Positions 50,455 to 59,614 of a stretch of DNA of 64,000 nt are shown piece by piece; within the stretch, counting starts at the first letter, position 1; each line of letters starts with the position of its first letter. The position numbers were made by a program, and so were the translations under genes. The stretch comes from Salinigranum salinum. GTDB taxonomy: Archaea > Halobacteriota > Halobacteria > Halobacteriales > Haloferacaceae. The notes beneath the pieces are model-generated. The model did not search any database. It was not told the DNA's origin and saw only the letters and a program-made list of their open reading frames with translations. The stretch is from assembly GCF_009176545.1 (NCBI RefSeq), contig NZ_VTOJ01000001.1:1302001-1366000 (forward strand). Reading direction: 5' to 3'.

Positions 50455-53400
50455 ATGCACATCAAAGAGCTCGTACTGGACGACTTCAAGAGCTTCGGCC
50501 GAAAGACACGGATCCCGTTCTACGAGGACTTCACCGTCGTGACGGGCCCGAACGGCTCGGGGAAGTCGAACATCATCGACGGCGTCCTCTTCGCCCTGGG
50601 ACTGGCCCGCACCCGCGGCATCCGCGCCGAGAAGCTCACCGACCTCATCTACAACCCCGGCCACGACGACGACGCCGAGGTGAGTGGCCCGAACGAGGCG
50701 TCCGTCGAGGTCGTCCTCGACAACGCGGACGGGACGCTCTCGCGATCGCAGGTCGTCTCCGCCGCGGGGACCGAGGACGTCGGCGACGTCGACGAGATCA
50801 CCGTCAAGCGCCGCGTCAAGCGCACCGAGGAGAACTACTACTCGTACTACTACCTCAACGGACGCTCGGTGAACCTCTCGGACATCCGAGACCTGCTCGC
50901 ACAGGCGGGTATCACCCCCGAGGGGTACAACGTCGTCATGCAGGGCGACGTCACGGAGATCATCAACACCACGCCCTACCGCCGGCGAGAGATCGTCGAC
51001 GAGATCGCCGGCGTCGCGGAGTTCGACGCCAAGAAGGAGGACGCCTTCGAGGAGCTCGAAGCCGTGAAAGAACGGGTCGAGGAGGTCGACCTCCGCATCG
51101 AGGAGAAGGACGCGCGACTGGAGCAGCTGGAGGACGAGCGCGAGACCGCCCTCCAGTACCAGACGCTCCGCGAGGAGAAAGGCGAGTACGAGGGCTACCT
51201 CAAGGCCGCCGAGCTGGAGGAGAAGCGGTCGACGCTCGCGGCGACCGAGAAGAAGGTCGAAGCGGCGGAACAGGAGCTCGACGACGTCCAGGGCGTGCTC
51301 GACGAGCGGCAGGGGAAGGTCAGCCGGCTCGAATCCGAACTCGACGAACTCACCCGGGAGATCGAGCGGAAGGGCGAGGACGAACAGCTGGCGATCAAGG
51401 CCGAGATGGAGGAGATCAAGGGCGAGATCCGCTCGCTGGAGAACGACATCGCCGCGGCCGAGGAGCGCGAGGACGCGGCGGAGGCCGAGCGGCGCAAGGC
51501 GTTCGTCGACCTCGACCGCAAGAACGAGCGCATCGACGAACTCGACGCCGAGATCAGGGAGACGAAAGTCGAGAAGGCCTCGATCAAGTCCGAGATCCAG
51601 TCGACGGAGGCGGAGCTCGCCGAGGTCGAAGCCGAGATCGACAGCGTCGACACGGCGTTCGACGAGCTCAAGTCCGACCTCCAGGAGAAGAAAGCGGAGC
51701 TGGAGTCGCTCAAATCGGAGAAGAACGACCGCCAGCGCGAGAAGGACCGCCTGCTCGACGACGCCCGTCGGCGGTCGAACGAGCTGTCGGAGGCGCGCGA
51801 CGACCTCGCCGAGGCACGGGAAGCGATCCCGGAGAAGAAACAGCGCCTCTCGGAACTCCACTCCGAGTTGGACAAGGCCGAGAAGAACAGGGCGAAGATC
51901 GACGGCGTCATCGACGACCTCCGCGCCAAGAAGCAGGAGCTGAAAGACCAGCTGTCCGAGGTCGAGGACGACCTCCGCGGGAAACAGAACGAGTACGCCG
52001 AACTCGAGGCACGCGCCGGTCGCGACGGCGACGACTCGTACCCCCGGGCCGTGACGACGATCCTCAACGCGGGGATCTCGGGCGTCCACGGCACGGTCGG
52101 CCAGCTCGGGGCCGTCTCCGGCGAGTATGCCACCGCCTGCGAGACCGCCGCCGGGGGTCGCCTCGCCCACGTCGTCGTCGACGACGACGGCGTCGGCTCG
52201 TCGTGCATCGACTACCTCAAGTCGCGCAACGCGGGGCGCGCCACGTTCCTCCCCATCTCGAAGATGGACGACCGCGGCCTGCCCCGGGAACCCTCGCATC
52301 CGGGGGTGATCGACTTCGCGCGGAACCTCGTCGACTTCGAGTCCCGATACGACCCCGTGTTCTCCTACGTCCTCGGATCGACGCTCGTCGTCGAGGACAT
52401 GGCGGCCGCGCGCGACCTGATGGGCGACTACCGGATGGTCACCCTCGACGGCGACCTCGTCGAGAAGTCGGGCGCGATGACCGGCGGCTCCGGCTCCGGC
52501 ACCCGGTACTCGTTCTCGAAGTCGGGCAAGGGGAAGCTGGAACGCCTGGCGGAGGAGATCTCCGATCTCGAGGAGACCCGCCGCTCGTTCGCCGAGGAAC
52601 TCGACGACGTCGAGAGCCGGCTGGACGACGCCCGCGGGCGTGCGTCGGACGCCCGCGACAAGGTCCGCGCGGTGGAGAGCGACATCGAACGCGCCGAGGG
52701 CGAGTTGGAGGAGGCCGAAGAGCGCGTCGAGACGCTCGAGGCACGCATCGACGAACTCGAGGCCGAACGCGAGTCGGTCTCCGCGGAGATGGAGACGCTC
52801 GACGCCGACATCGACGAGACGGACGCCGAGATCGACGCGGTCGAGGCCGCCATCGAGGAACTGGAGGCCGAACTCGCCGACTCGCGCGTCCCCGAACTCT
52901 CCGCGAAGGCCGACGACCTCCGCGCCGAGATCGACGAGCACGAGGACCGGATGGACGACCTCGACGCGCAGCTGAACGAGCTCTCGCTCGAACGGGAGTA
53001 CGCCGAGGAAGCCATCGACGACCTCGAGGAGACCATCGAGGACGCCCAGAACCGCAAGGCCGACGCGGTCGAGACGATCGCGGCGAAGGAAGACGAGATC
53101 GAGGCCCAGGAGGCGAAGCTCGAGGAGAAACGCGAGGCCGTCGCCGACCTCGAGGAGGAGCTCGCGGAGCTGAAAGACGAACGCCGGGAGCTCCAGTCGG
53201 AGCTGCAGGAGGCCCGCGCCGCCCGCGACGCGCAGCGCGAACGGGTGAACACGGTCGAGTCGAGACTCGAGTCGCTCGAGTCCGACCGAGAACGTCTGGT
53301 ATGGGAGATCGACGAACTCTCCGCGGAAGTGGGCGACTACGACCCCGACGAGGTGCCCGACCACGACACCGTCGAGTCGGAGATCGCCCGACTCGAGGAG

Positions 53401-54039
53401 GAGATGGCGGCGCTCGAACCGGTGAACATGCTCGCCATCGACGAGTACGACCGCGTCGCCGACGACCTCGCGGAGATGCAGGAGAAACGCGACGTGCTCG
53501 TCGAGGAGCGCGAAGGGATTCGCGAACGGATCGAGCGCTACGAGTCGCAGAAGAAAGAGACGTTCATGGAGGCGTTCGACGCCATCAACGAGCAGTTCAC
53601 CGACATCTTCGAGCGGCTCTCCGACGGGACGGGCGAACTCGGCCTCGAGAACCCCGACGACCCGTTCGAGGCCGGGCTGACGATGAAGGCCCAGCCGGGC
53701 GACAAACCCATCCAGCGGCTGGACGCGATGTCTGGCGGCGAGAAGTCGCTCACCGCCCTCGCGTTCGTCTTCGCCATCCAGCGGTACAACCCCGCGCCCT
53801 TCTACGCGCTCGACGAGATCGACGCGTTCCTCGACGCCGCCAACGCCGAGCGCGTCGGCGAGATGGTCGACGACCTCGCGGGACGCGCACAGTTCGTCGT
53901 CGTCTCCCACCGGTCGGCTCTGCTCGAACGGTCCGAGCGGGCCATCGGCGTCACGATGCAGGGTAACAACGTCTCTGCTGTCACGGGAATCAGGCTCGGC
54001 GACGACACCGACGCCGAGGAGGTGGCCGCCGATGACTGA
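50455..54039 (+). CDS. smc: Chromosome segregation protein SMC
   Basis: A 1194-residue SMC ATPase that shapes and segregates the chromosome. The N-terminal head has Walker A GPNGSGKS (residues 31-38). Two long acidic coiled coils (about 165-510 and 670-1030) surround the hinge at about 525-640 (ARAGRDGDDSYPRAVTTILN; GISGVHGTVGQLGAV). The C-terminal head has the ABC signature in LDAMSGGEKSLTALAFVF (about 1090) and Walker B in PFYALDEIDAFLDAANAERV. Length and layout are complete. The scpA start overlaps its last 8 bases, so the kleisin is co-translated. Confidence 0.98.
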   Translation: MHIKELVLDDFKSFGRKTRIPFYEDFTVVTGPNGSGKSNIIDGVLFALGLARTRGIRAEKLTDLIYNPGHDDDAEVSGPNEASVEVVLDNADGTLSRSQVVSAAGTEDVGDVDEITVKRRVKRTEENYYSYYYLNGRSVNLSDIRDLLAQAGITPEGYNVVMQGDVTEIINTTPYRRREIVDEIAGVAEFDAKKEDAFEELEAVKERVEEVDLRIEEKDARLEQLEDERETALQYQTLREEKGEYEGYLKAAELEEKRSTLAATEKKVEAAEQELDDVQGVLDERQGKVSRLESELDELTREIERKGEDEQLAIKAEMEEIKGEIRSLENDIAAAEEREDAAEAERRKAFVDLDRKNERIDELDAEIRETKVEKASIKSEIQSTEAELAEVEAEIDSVDTAFDELKSDLQEKKAELESLKSEKNDRQREKDRLLDDARRRSNELSEARDDLAEAREAIPEKKQRLSELHSELDKAEKNRAKIDGVIDDLRAKKQELKDQLSEVEDDLRGKQNEYAELEARAGRDGDDSYPRAVTTILNAGISGVHGTVGQLGAVSGEYATACETAAGGRLAHVVVDDDGVGSSCIDYLKSRNAGRATFLPISKMDDRGLPREPSHPGVIDFARNLVDFESRYDPVFSYVLGSTLVVEDMAAARDLMGDYRMVTLDGDLVEKSGAMTGGSGSGTRYSFSKSGKGKLERLAEEISDLEETRRSFAEELDDVESRLDDARGRASDARDKVRAVESDIERAEGELEEAEERVETLEARIDELEAERESVSAEMETLDADIDETDAEIDAVEAAIEELEAELADSRVPELSAKADDLRAEIDEHEDRMDDLDAQLNELSLEREYAEEAIDDLEETIEDAQNRKADAVETIAAKEDEIEAQEAKLEEKREAVADLEEELAELKDERRELQSELQEARAARDAQRERVNTVESRLESLESDRERLVWEIDELSAEVGDYDPDEVPDHDTVESEIARLEEEMAALEPVNMLAIDEYDRVADDLAEMQEKRDVLVEEREGIRERIERYESQKKETFMEAFDAINEQFTDIFERLSDGTGELGLENPDDPFEAGLTMKAQPGDKPIQRLDAMSGGEKSLTALAFVFAIQRYNPAPFYALDEIDAFLDAANAERVGEMVDDLAGRAQFVVVSHRSALLERSERAIGVTMQGNNVSAVTGIRLGDDTDAEEVAADD

Positions 54040-55177
54040 CCGATCGGAGCCGACCGACGACGCCGACCCACCCGCTGGGCGCGACGACGCTGCGTCGCGT
54101 AACGGGCGAGACACCGACTCCGCCGACGACCACGACGCAGCCGACTCGTTCTACGCCGACGGAACCGCCGACGACGTCGCCGACTTTACGCTCGACCTGA
54201 CCAGTCCCCGTGAGGGGGCCGACGGCCCGACCGACGAGGCGGCGCTGACGGACGGTGCATCGACGAACGGGTCCGCATCGACGAACGGGTCCGCATCGAC
54301 GAACGGTACGGCGACAGACGAGTCTGCATCACCGAACGAGTCCGCGAGGACGAACGGCGAGTCCGAACTGCTCACCGACGCGGCCGACGTCGCGGGCGAC
54401 ACCGACGACGACGAGGTCGAGCCCGTCGAACTCCTGGTCCAACTCGCCGAGGAGGGCGAGATCGAGCCGTGGGACATCGACATCGTCGCCGTCACCGACG
54501 CGTTCCTCGAACGGCTGGACGAGAGCGACCTCCGGACGTCGGGCCGGGCGCTCTTCTACGCGAGCGTGCTCCTCCGCATGAAGAGCGACGAGATCCTGGC
54601 ACCCGACGAACCCGACGAGCCGGAGCCGTGGGAGGCCGAGATGCACGGCGGCGAGTTCACGCACGATCCGATCGACGCGCTCGAGTCGGAGATCGACCGT
54701 CGGCTCGACCGCAAACACGCCCGTGGGTCGCCCGAGACGCTCGACGAACTGGTCCGCGAACTCCGCGAGGCCGAACACGGCTCGTGGTGGAAGGAGGGAC
54801 GGACGTACGACACGAGCGGCTCCCCACACGGCTACAACCGGGGGACGCAGACGCTCGACTACCGGGCGGCGGACGACTTCCGCGACGAGGGCGAACCCGG
54901 CGAGGCGGACGTCACGGGGACGGCACACACGGAGGACATTGAGGCGACCATCGCCGACGTCGAGACCGCGCTCAGGAGCCAGTACGACCAGGGCCGCGAG
55001 GAAGTACTGTTCGCGGAGATCAGGCGGACGGGTGGTCGACCGGTCCAGACGTTCCTCGCGCTGTTGTTCCTCGCTCACCGCGGCGTCGTCCGCCTCCAGC
55101 AGGACGAACTGTTCGGCGACCTCTGGGTGCAGAACCCCGCGGCGGTCGCCGTCGGCGACGAGGCCGTCGCCGACTGA
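54032..55177 (+). CDS. scpA: Segregation and condensation protein A (kleisin)
   Basis: A 381-residue kleisin. The first 120 residues are a disordered acidic region with Ala-Ser-Thr-Asn-Gly-Ser repeats. The ScpA core begins VEPVELLVQLAEEGEIEPWD (about residue 129), with IDIVAVTDAFLERLDESDLR and SGRALFYASVLLRMKSDEIL. The C-terminal winged helix ends FAEIRRTGGRPVQTFLALLF-LAHRGVVRLQQDELFGDLW. It bridges the SMC heads. It overlaps smc by 8 bases; scpB is not adjacent. The N-terminal tail is long even for haloarchaea. Confidence 0.93.
   Translation: MTDRSEPTDDADPPAGRDDAASRNGRDTDSADDHDAADSFYADGTADDVADFTLDLTSPREGADGPTDEAALTDGASTNGSASTNGSASTNGTATDESASPNESARTNGESELLTDAADVAGDTDDDEVEPVELLVQLAEEGEIEPWDIDIVAVTDAFLERLDESDLRTSGRALFYASVLLRMKSDEILAPDEPDEPEPWEAEMHGGEFTHDPIDALESEIDRRLDRKHARGSPETLDELVRELREAEHGSWWKEGRTYDTSGSPHGYNRGTQTLDYRAADDFRDEGEPGEADVTGTAHTEDIEATIADVETALRSQYDQGREEVLFAEIRRTGGRPVQTFLALLFLAHRGVVRLQQDELFGDLWVQNPAAVAVGDEAVAD
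54257..54309. repeat. 18-base in-frame repeats in scpA
   Basis: Three tandem copies of GCATCGACGAACGGGTCC (the third partial), at 54257, 54275 and 54293, encoding Ala-Ser-Thr-Asn-Gly-Ser units in the disordered N-terminus. Confidence 0.85.
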
Positions 55178-55199
55178 CCCCCGACCCGACTCGGTCTTC

Positions 55200-55475
55200 T
55201 CAGTCTCCTCCGCCTTCGAGGTCGTCGATCGTCTCGAGCAGCGGGATCACGTCGTCGAACGCGGGGCCGCGCACGATGAGGTCGTCCCGTGGATCCCAGT
55301 CGATCAACCCGGCGTCGGACAGTTTCGGGAGGTTGACGTGGTGGAGACGGGCACGTTCGTTCGCGTCGTCGGATTCGACCGACACGGGGCTCCCGTCGGC
55401 GTCCAGCAACGACCGGAGGAGCTGTCGGTTCCGTTCGGCGGCGAGCAGTCGGAGATAGGTGTCGAGATCAGACAT
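55200..55475 (-). CDS. Small winged-helix protein, DUF7344-like
   Basis: A 91-residue wHTH protein, MSDLDTYLRLLAAERNRQLL at the start, then LLDADGSPVSVESDDANERA, recognition part RLHHVNLPKLSDAGLIDWDP and the wing in RDDLIVRGPAFDDVIPLLE. This matches the haloarchaeal DUF7344 domain found in many putative regulators. Two inverted repeats lie upstream (55498-55514 and 55550-55571) on either side of a T-run, which suggests autoregulation or control by another regulator. It follows mtnP on the same strand, but the operators and TATA element indicate its own promoter. Confidence 0.85.
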   Translation of the reverse strand: MSDLDTYLRLLAAERNRQLLRSLLDADGSPVSVESDDANERARLHHVNLPKLSDAGLIDWDPRDDLIVRGPAFDDVIPLLETIDDLEGGGD

Positions 55476-55497
55476 CGTCGTCTCTTCGTCGTTTCGA

Positions 55498-55514
55498 TGT
55501 GCCGCTGTGGCACA
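55498..55514. promoter_or_regulatory. Inverted repeat TGTGCC-N5-GGCACA (operator candidate)
   Basis: Perfect 6-base arms, placed about 23 bases upstream of the ATG at 55475. A related repeat lies at 55550-55571. Confidence 0.5.
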
Positions 55515-55549
55515 ATTACGCCTCCCACAAAAATACTTGTCGGTTGAAA

Positions 55550-55571
55550 ATTGTGCGCAATCGTGCACAAT
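55550..55571. promoter_or_regulatory. Inverted repeat ATTGTGC-N8-GCACAAT (operator candidate)
   Basis: Perfect 7-base arms. It shares the TGTGC/GCACA core with 55498-55514. Between them lies AAAAATACTT (55529-55538), a TATA-like element on the minus strand (AAGTATTTTT). Confidence 0.55.
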
Positions 55572-55572
55572 A

Positions 55573-56424
55573 TCAGAGGTAGTCGCCGACGAGCGGGGCG
55601 AGTCGCTCCGTCACGTCGGCCGGCACGACGTCCGCCGGGGTATTGATCGTCCCATCGAGAGCGGTGTGGCAGTCGCAGGTGTGGTCCGCCGGGAGCGTCT
55701 CGATGGCCCGTTCGACGGTTCGCTTGATCGCGTCCTCGTTCGCTCGGGCGTTCTCCAGCACTTCCCCGAGCGTCACCTGTGATTCGTCCTTCCAGACGTC
55801 GTAGTCCGTGATCCCGGTGACCGTCGCGTACGCCATCTCCGCCTCGCGGGCGAGCTTCGCCTCCGGGATGGTCGTCATCCCGACGACGTCCCACCCCTGC
55901 GCGCGGTAGAACTCGCTCTCGGCGACGGCCGAGAACTGGGGTCCTTCGATGCAGACGTACGTCCCGCCGTCGACGACGCTCTCGTCGACCGCGCGGGCCG
56001 ACTCGACGAGGTGTGCCGACAGTTCGGGACAGTACGGGTCGGCGAAGGGCTGGTGGACGACGAGCCCCTCGTCGAAGAAGGTCAACGGGCGATGTTTCGT
56101 CCGGTCGTACACCTGATCCGGGACGACGAGCGTCCGGGGTGGGAGGTCCTCGCGGAGGCTCCCGACCGCGTTCGACGCGACGACGTGCGTCACGCCGAGC
56201 GTCTTCAGCGCGAAGACGTTCGCCCGGTAGGGGAGCGTCGTCGGGGAGTACTGGTGGTGACTGCCGTGCCGGGGGACGAACGCCACCTCGCGGCCGGTGT
56301 CGCCGAACTCGCCGACCGTGAGCGGTGCCGACGGATCGCCGAACGGGGTCGTCACGTCCTCCTCGCGGGTGTTCGTCAGGGGAAGTGCCTCGTAGATCCC
56401 GCTCCCGCCGATGAATCCGAGCAT
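55573..56424 (-). CDS. mtnP: 5'-methylthioadenosine phosphorylase
   Basis: A 283-residue purine nucleoside phosphorylase of the MTAP type, which splits 5'-methylthioadenosine to adenine and methylthioribose 1-phosphate. Conserved blocks: MLGFIGGSGIYEALPL, FVPRHGSHHQYSPTTLPYR, VASNAVGSLREDLPP, TYVCIEGPQFSAVAESEFYR, DVVGMTTIPEAKLAREAEMA and TDYDVW. A GGTTTTGTAC element is near -27. It is part of polyamine/methionine salvage; the phosphoribosyltransferase at 58449 could recycle purine bases. Length is typical. Confidence 0.94.
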   Translation of the reverse strand: MLGFIGGSGIYEALPLTNTREEDVTTPFGDPSAPLTVGEFGDTGREVAFVPRHGSHHQYSPTTLPYRANVFALKTLGVTHVVASNAVGSLREDLPPRTLVVPDQVYDRTKHRPLTFFDEGLVVHQPFADPYCPELSAHLVESARAVDESVVDGGTYVCIEGPQFSAVAESEFYRAQGWDVVGMTTIPEAKLAREAEMAYATVTGITDYDVWKDESQVTLGEVLENARANEDAIKRTVERAIETLPADHTCDCHTALDGTINTPADVVPADVTERLAPLVGDYL

Positions 56425-56501
56425 ACCTCGACTGCGGCCAGTGCGTACAAAACCGTAGGGGTCGTCCGAACCGCGTCCCTGGATCGATCGGGCGGTTCGG
56501 C

Positions 56502-57455
56502 TCAGAACAGCACTCCGGCGTTCAACAGGGCGATGATCCCCGTGAGCACCGGAAGCGAGACGAGCGTCGTCACGAGGACGACCGTCGAGACGAACGACTC
56601 GACGGGGACCCCTCCCACGTCGCCCTCGCCGAACTCGACGAGCAGGATGAGCGGGGTAACCGCGGCGGGCATGGCGCTCTCGAGGACGAACACCCGCCCG
56701 ACGGTCGGATCGGTGAACCCGATGACGAGCGCGATGCCGGCGGCAACGATCGGCGCGACGCCGATCTTCAACACGGTGGCGAGACCGACCTGTCGGAGGG
56801 CCGCCCCGTAGTCGGTCTCGGCGAGCTGGAGCCCGAGGATGAGCAGCATCACGGGAATCGCCGAGTCGCCGACGAGTTTGAGCGTCGTCATCGCCGTCGT
56901 TCCCGTCGGCGGGACGACCTCGAGCGCCCGCATGCCGAGCGCCGCGAGGACGGCGTAGACGAGCGGCACGGTGAACACCCGCCGGACGCCGGCCAGCGCC
57001 CCCTCGCTGTTCCCCCGGGCGGCGATGTAGACGCCGACCGTGTACATGAGCACTGCCTGCACCGCCAGGAACAACACCGCGGTCGCCCGGCCCGTCTCGC
57101 CGAAGGCGAACTCCGACACGGGGATCCCGAAGTTCCCCGAGTTCGGGAACGCACTCACGAGGACGATCGCGCTCACGCCGGTCGTGGTGCCGCCGACCAG
57201 ACGCCCGACACCCTCGGCGAGAACGATCATCACGGCGATGTAGGCGACGACGCCGACCGCTACCTCGACGAGCGTCCCCACGGCGAGCGTCGTCGTCGCG
57301 AGACTGTGGAAGACGAGCGCCGGCGCGAGGACGTAGACGGTCACCGTGTTCAGCGGTCCCGGATCGATCTCTCGGAAACGCCCGAGCACGAAGCCGACCA
57401 CGGAGATGGCGGCGATCGGGAGAATCGCCGTCGCGAAGATGGAGACGAGCGACAT
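56502..57455 (-). CDS. AEC family (auxin efflux carrier-like) transporter
   Basis: A 317-residue inner-membrane protein with ten predicted helices. N-terminal ATAILPIAAISVVGFVLGRF, then VSAFPNSGNFGIPVSEFAFG (the N-x-G-N-F/Y-G motif of AEC carriers, residues about 102-121) and the C-terminal repeat with MLLILGLQLAETDYGAALRQ and LESAMPAAVTPLILLVEFGE (the P-A crossover). Family members export auxin or dicarboxylates such as malate. The substrate here is unknown. Confidence 0.9.
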   Translation of the reverse strand: MSLVSIFATAILPIAAISVVGFVLGRFREIDPGPLNTVTVYVLAPALVFHSLATTTLAVGTLVEVAVGVVAYIAVMIVLAEGVGRLVGGTTTGVSAIVLVSAFPNSGNFGIPVSEFAFGETGRATAVLFLAVQAVLMYTVGVYIAARGNSEGALAGVRRVFTVPLVYAVLAALGMRALEVVPPTGTTAMTTLKLVGDSAIPVMLLILGLQLAETDYGAALRQVGLATVLKIGVAPIVAAGIALVIGFTDPTVGRVFVLESAMPAAVTPLILLVEFGEGDVGGVPVESFVSTVVLVTTLVSLPVLTGIIALLNAGVLF

Positions 57456-57582
57456 GCGTGAGTGAGATTTACGCGGGTGTTACAAGTCCGTCGGTTCGTC
57501 CCGTCGCTGTCGCGGTGCTGTCAGGTCCTCTCACCGCTCCGGTACCATCGGGTCGGCCAGAACGTCGCTCGGGACCCGCGCC

Positions 57583-58224
57583 TCAGCTCATCCCGACGTC
57601 CTCGAGGATCCGGTCGAGGGGCTCTCCCTCGTCGATCCGCCGCCGCACCTCGCGTTCGGTCGCCTCGACCCGCTCGGCCGCGTCGGTCACTGCCGCGACC
57701 GCGTCGCGACGGATCGCGACGACGCCGGTCTCGTCTCCGACGAGAACGTCCCCCGGTTCGATCGCCGCCCCACCGACGGTCACGGGGACGTCGACGGCCT
57801 CTTCCGCGGATCCGGACGGGCCGCGCGGCGTGCGTCCCCGGGCGAACACCGGGTACGACAGTGTACGGATCTCGGAGACGTCCCGGACGGCTCCGTTCGT
57901 CACCAGCCCGACCACGCCCTCCCGCTCGGCGTACCGCGACAGGAGTTCGCCCCAGACCGCCTCCGACACCTCGTCGGCCGCGTCGACGACGACGATCTCG
58001 CCCGCCCGCGCGTGCATCAGCGTTTCGAGGGGTACCCAGAGCCCGTCGGGGTCGAGCCGGCTCGTCCGCGCGGTGCCGACGAACGCGCAGTCGGCGTGGA
58101 GCGGCGCGATCGCGGCCGACAGGACCGTCGCCTCCTCGTGGCCCGCGTCGGCGATGGCGGCGGCCGACAGGCGGCCGAGTCGTTCGGTCAACTGGTCGTC
58201 CAGGGGTTCGAGGTCGGTGGGCAT
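57583..58224 (-). CDS. RraA family protein
   Basis: A 213-residue protein of the RraA/HMG-aldolase fold. The conserved core is VLVGDETGVVAIRRDAV and GLVTNGAVRDVSEIRTLSYP (the G-x-V-x-x-G-x-x-R-D signature), followed by GPSGSAEEAVDVPVTVGGAA. Members are either RNase E inhibitors (not relevant in archaea) or class II pyruvate aldolases that cleave 4-hydroxy-4-methyl-2-oxoglutarate. The start MPTDLEPLD at 58224 is chosen because the longer frame adds non-conserved residues. Confidence 0.85.
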   Translation of the reverse strand: MPTDLEPLDDQLTERLGRLSAAAIADAGHEEATVLSAAIAPLHADCAFVGTARTSRLDPDGLWVPLETLMHARAGEIVVVDAADEVSEAVWGELLSRYAEREGVVGLVTNGAVRDVSEIRTLSYPVFARGRTPRGPSGSAEEAVDVPVTVGGAAIEPGDVLVGDETGVVAIRRDAVAAVTDAAERVEATEREVRRRIDEGEPLDRILEDVGMS

Positions 58225-58448
58225 GGCCGAACACGTGTGCACTGGCTCTTGAGTATACCGTCGGTCGTCGGTCGATCGCGAGACCGTGGCGGGAGACACC
58301 CTCTCGCCGACCCCGGGCCAATCGCGGTGGTTCGTCTCACAGCCGGCCGAAGAGAGTCGTCTCGCTGGCGCACACGAGAGCGTCGTGCCACGGTCGGCCG
58401 CCGCCGGTGCCTACCCATCGGCTCGACCGGCGGGGACGACGCCGTTCG

Positions 58449-59147
58449 TCACTCCGCGACGAGTCGCCACGCCGTCTCGTCCGTCGACTCGACGACGCCC
58501 CGGCGTTCCATCTCCGTCATCACCTCGGGGAGCCGCCCCGGCTGGGCGATCTCCATCCCGATCCGGTCGACCTCGTGGTACGTCGAGAGGTAGTGGCGGA
58601 CGTCTTCGGCCTCGAACGTCTCCTCGTCGGCCTTCTCCATCACGCCCGCGATCAGGTCGATCATGTCCTCGATGAAGTTCCAGGGGTAGACCACCCACGC
58701 CCACTCGTCGAGCCGCTCGCCGACGTAGTCGGGCTCGAACTCGCTCGTCCCCAGGAGTTGGAGCGTGGCCGTCCGGACGTCGTCGGGGTCGCGCTCGTGG
58801 ACGTACTCGTGGGCACGACGGATGGACCCACCCGTGTCGGCGATGTCGTCGATGATGAGGACGTCCTTGCCGGCGACGCTCCCCTCGGGCATCGGATACC
58901 GCACCTCCGGCTCGCCCGACTTCTGGGCCGTCCCGACGTAGTGTTCCATCTTCAGGCTCGTCAGGTCGTCGAGCCCGAGGAAGTCACAGAGACACCGCCC
59001 GGCGAACCAGCCGCCGCGTGCGAGCGCGACGACGACGTCCGGCTCGAAGTCGGACGCCTTCACGTCGTCGGCGACGTCCCGACAGAGACCGTAGATGTAG
59101 TCCCAGTTCGTGATGGTACACCTGAACTCCTCGGGGAGATCACCCAT
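58449..59147 (-). CDS. Phosphoribosyltransferase family protein
   Basis: A 232-residue type I PRTase. DVVVALARGGWFAGRCLCDF is the first loop (residues about 37-56), and the PRPP signature is VLIIDDIADTGGS (about 95-107). VVYPWNFIEDMIDLIAGVME matches xanthine/hypoxanthine-type archaeal enzymes. The C-terminal 60 residues look like an added winged-helix (YHEVDRIGMEIAQPGRLPEV; MTEMERRGVVESTDETAWRL). With mtnP nearby, purine-base salvage is likely; a regulatory role for the extra domain is possible. Confidence 0.88.
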   Translation of the reverse strand: MGDLPEEFRCTITNWDYIYGLCRDVADDVKASDFEPDVVVALARGGWFAGRCLCDFLGLDDLTSLKMEHYVGTAQKSGEPEVRYPMPEGSVAGKDVLIIDDIADTGGSIRRAHEYVHERDPDDVRTATLQLLGTSEFEPDYVGERLDEWAWVVYPWNFIEDMIDLIAGVMEKADEETFEAEDVRHYLSTYHEVDRIGMEIAQPGRLPEVMTEMERRGVVESTDETAWRLVAE

Positions 59148-59224
59148 GTCTCTCGCTCACCGTTAGCCACACGGGTCTGCGGGGATGTTAAGATATCCGG
59201 CTTCCGTCCCCGGTCGTGTAGTAC

Positions 59225-59231
59225 CTTTATC
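59225..59231 (+). promoter_or_regulatory. TATA element of the zinc-ribbon microprotein gene
   Basis: CTTTATC, predicting a transcript start near 59255 and a leader of about 18 bases before the ATG at 59273. Confidence 0.45.
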
Positions 59232-59243
59232 ATGTCTCGAATC

Positions 59244-59260
59244 CATGTTACAGCGTACCA
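59244..59260 (+). promoter_or_regulatory. Element CATGTTACAGCGTACCA shared with 16092-16108
   Basis: It matches CATGGTACAACGTACCA at 16092 at 15 of 17 positions and sits at the same place relative to the predicted transcription start of a microprotein gene. Confidence 0.45.
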
Positions 59261-59272
59261 CGGTGACTCACC

Positions 59273-59437
59273 ATGCACACCTGCGCCAACTGTAACTCGT
59301 TCGTCACGCCCGACTTCGTCCGTGTCTTCGGCACGGAGGACGACCGCGTCTTCGGCTGCCCACACTGTGCGAACATGCGCGAACTCATGCAGGGGTTCGG
59401 AGCGCGGACGTCCGAAGGGGATCCACCGATCCCGTGA
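59273..59437 (+). CDS. Zinc-ribbon microprotein, DUF7563-like
   Basis: A 54-residue protein, MHTCANCNSFVTPDFVRVFG then TEDDRVFGCPHCANMRELMQ and a short tail. The two CxxC knuckles are Cys4/Cys7 and Cys29/Cys32. It matches a small haloarchaeal zinc-ribbon family (DUF7563-like: N-C-x-S-x-V-T/S-x-x-F-x-R-V-F-G). A TATA box is at 59225. Function unknown; such proteins are widely conserved. Confidence 0.82.
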   Translation: MHTCANCNSFVTPDFVRVFGTEDDRVFGCPHCANMRELMQGFGARTSEGDPPIP

Positions 59438-59614
59438 CGTGACTTCAGTCCGGTCGGGAGACGGTGGACGAGCGGTCGTCGTCCGTTCTGACACCGTCGT
59501 CCGTCTCGTCGTTCCCCGCTGCCCCGGTCGTTCCCCACTCGTCCCGTCGCCGGACGTGCAGTTCTCGCTCCCGACCGGGCAACTGACAGGCCGCCCTCGC
59601 CCCTACCCGACGTC

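Noticed and set aside
50026..54114. A 1362-codon open frame antisense to smc
   Set aside because: The Leu/Asp/Val-rich translation mirrors the Glu/Asp/Arg codons of SMC. No domain is visible and there is no start signal.
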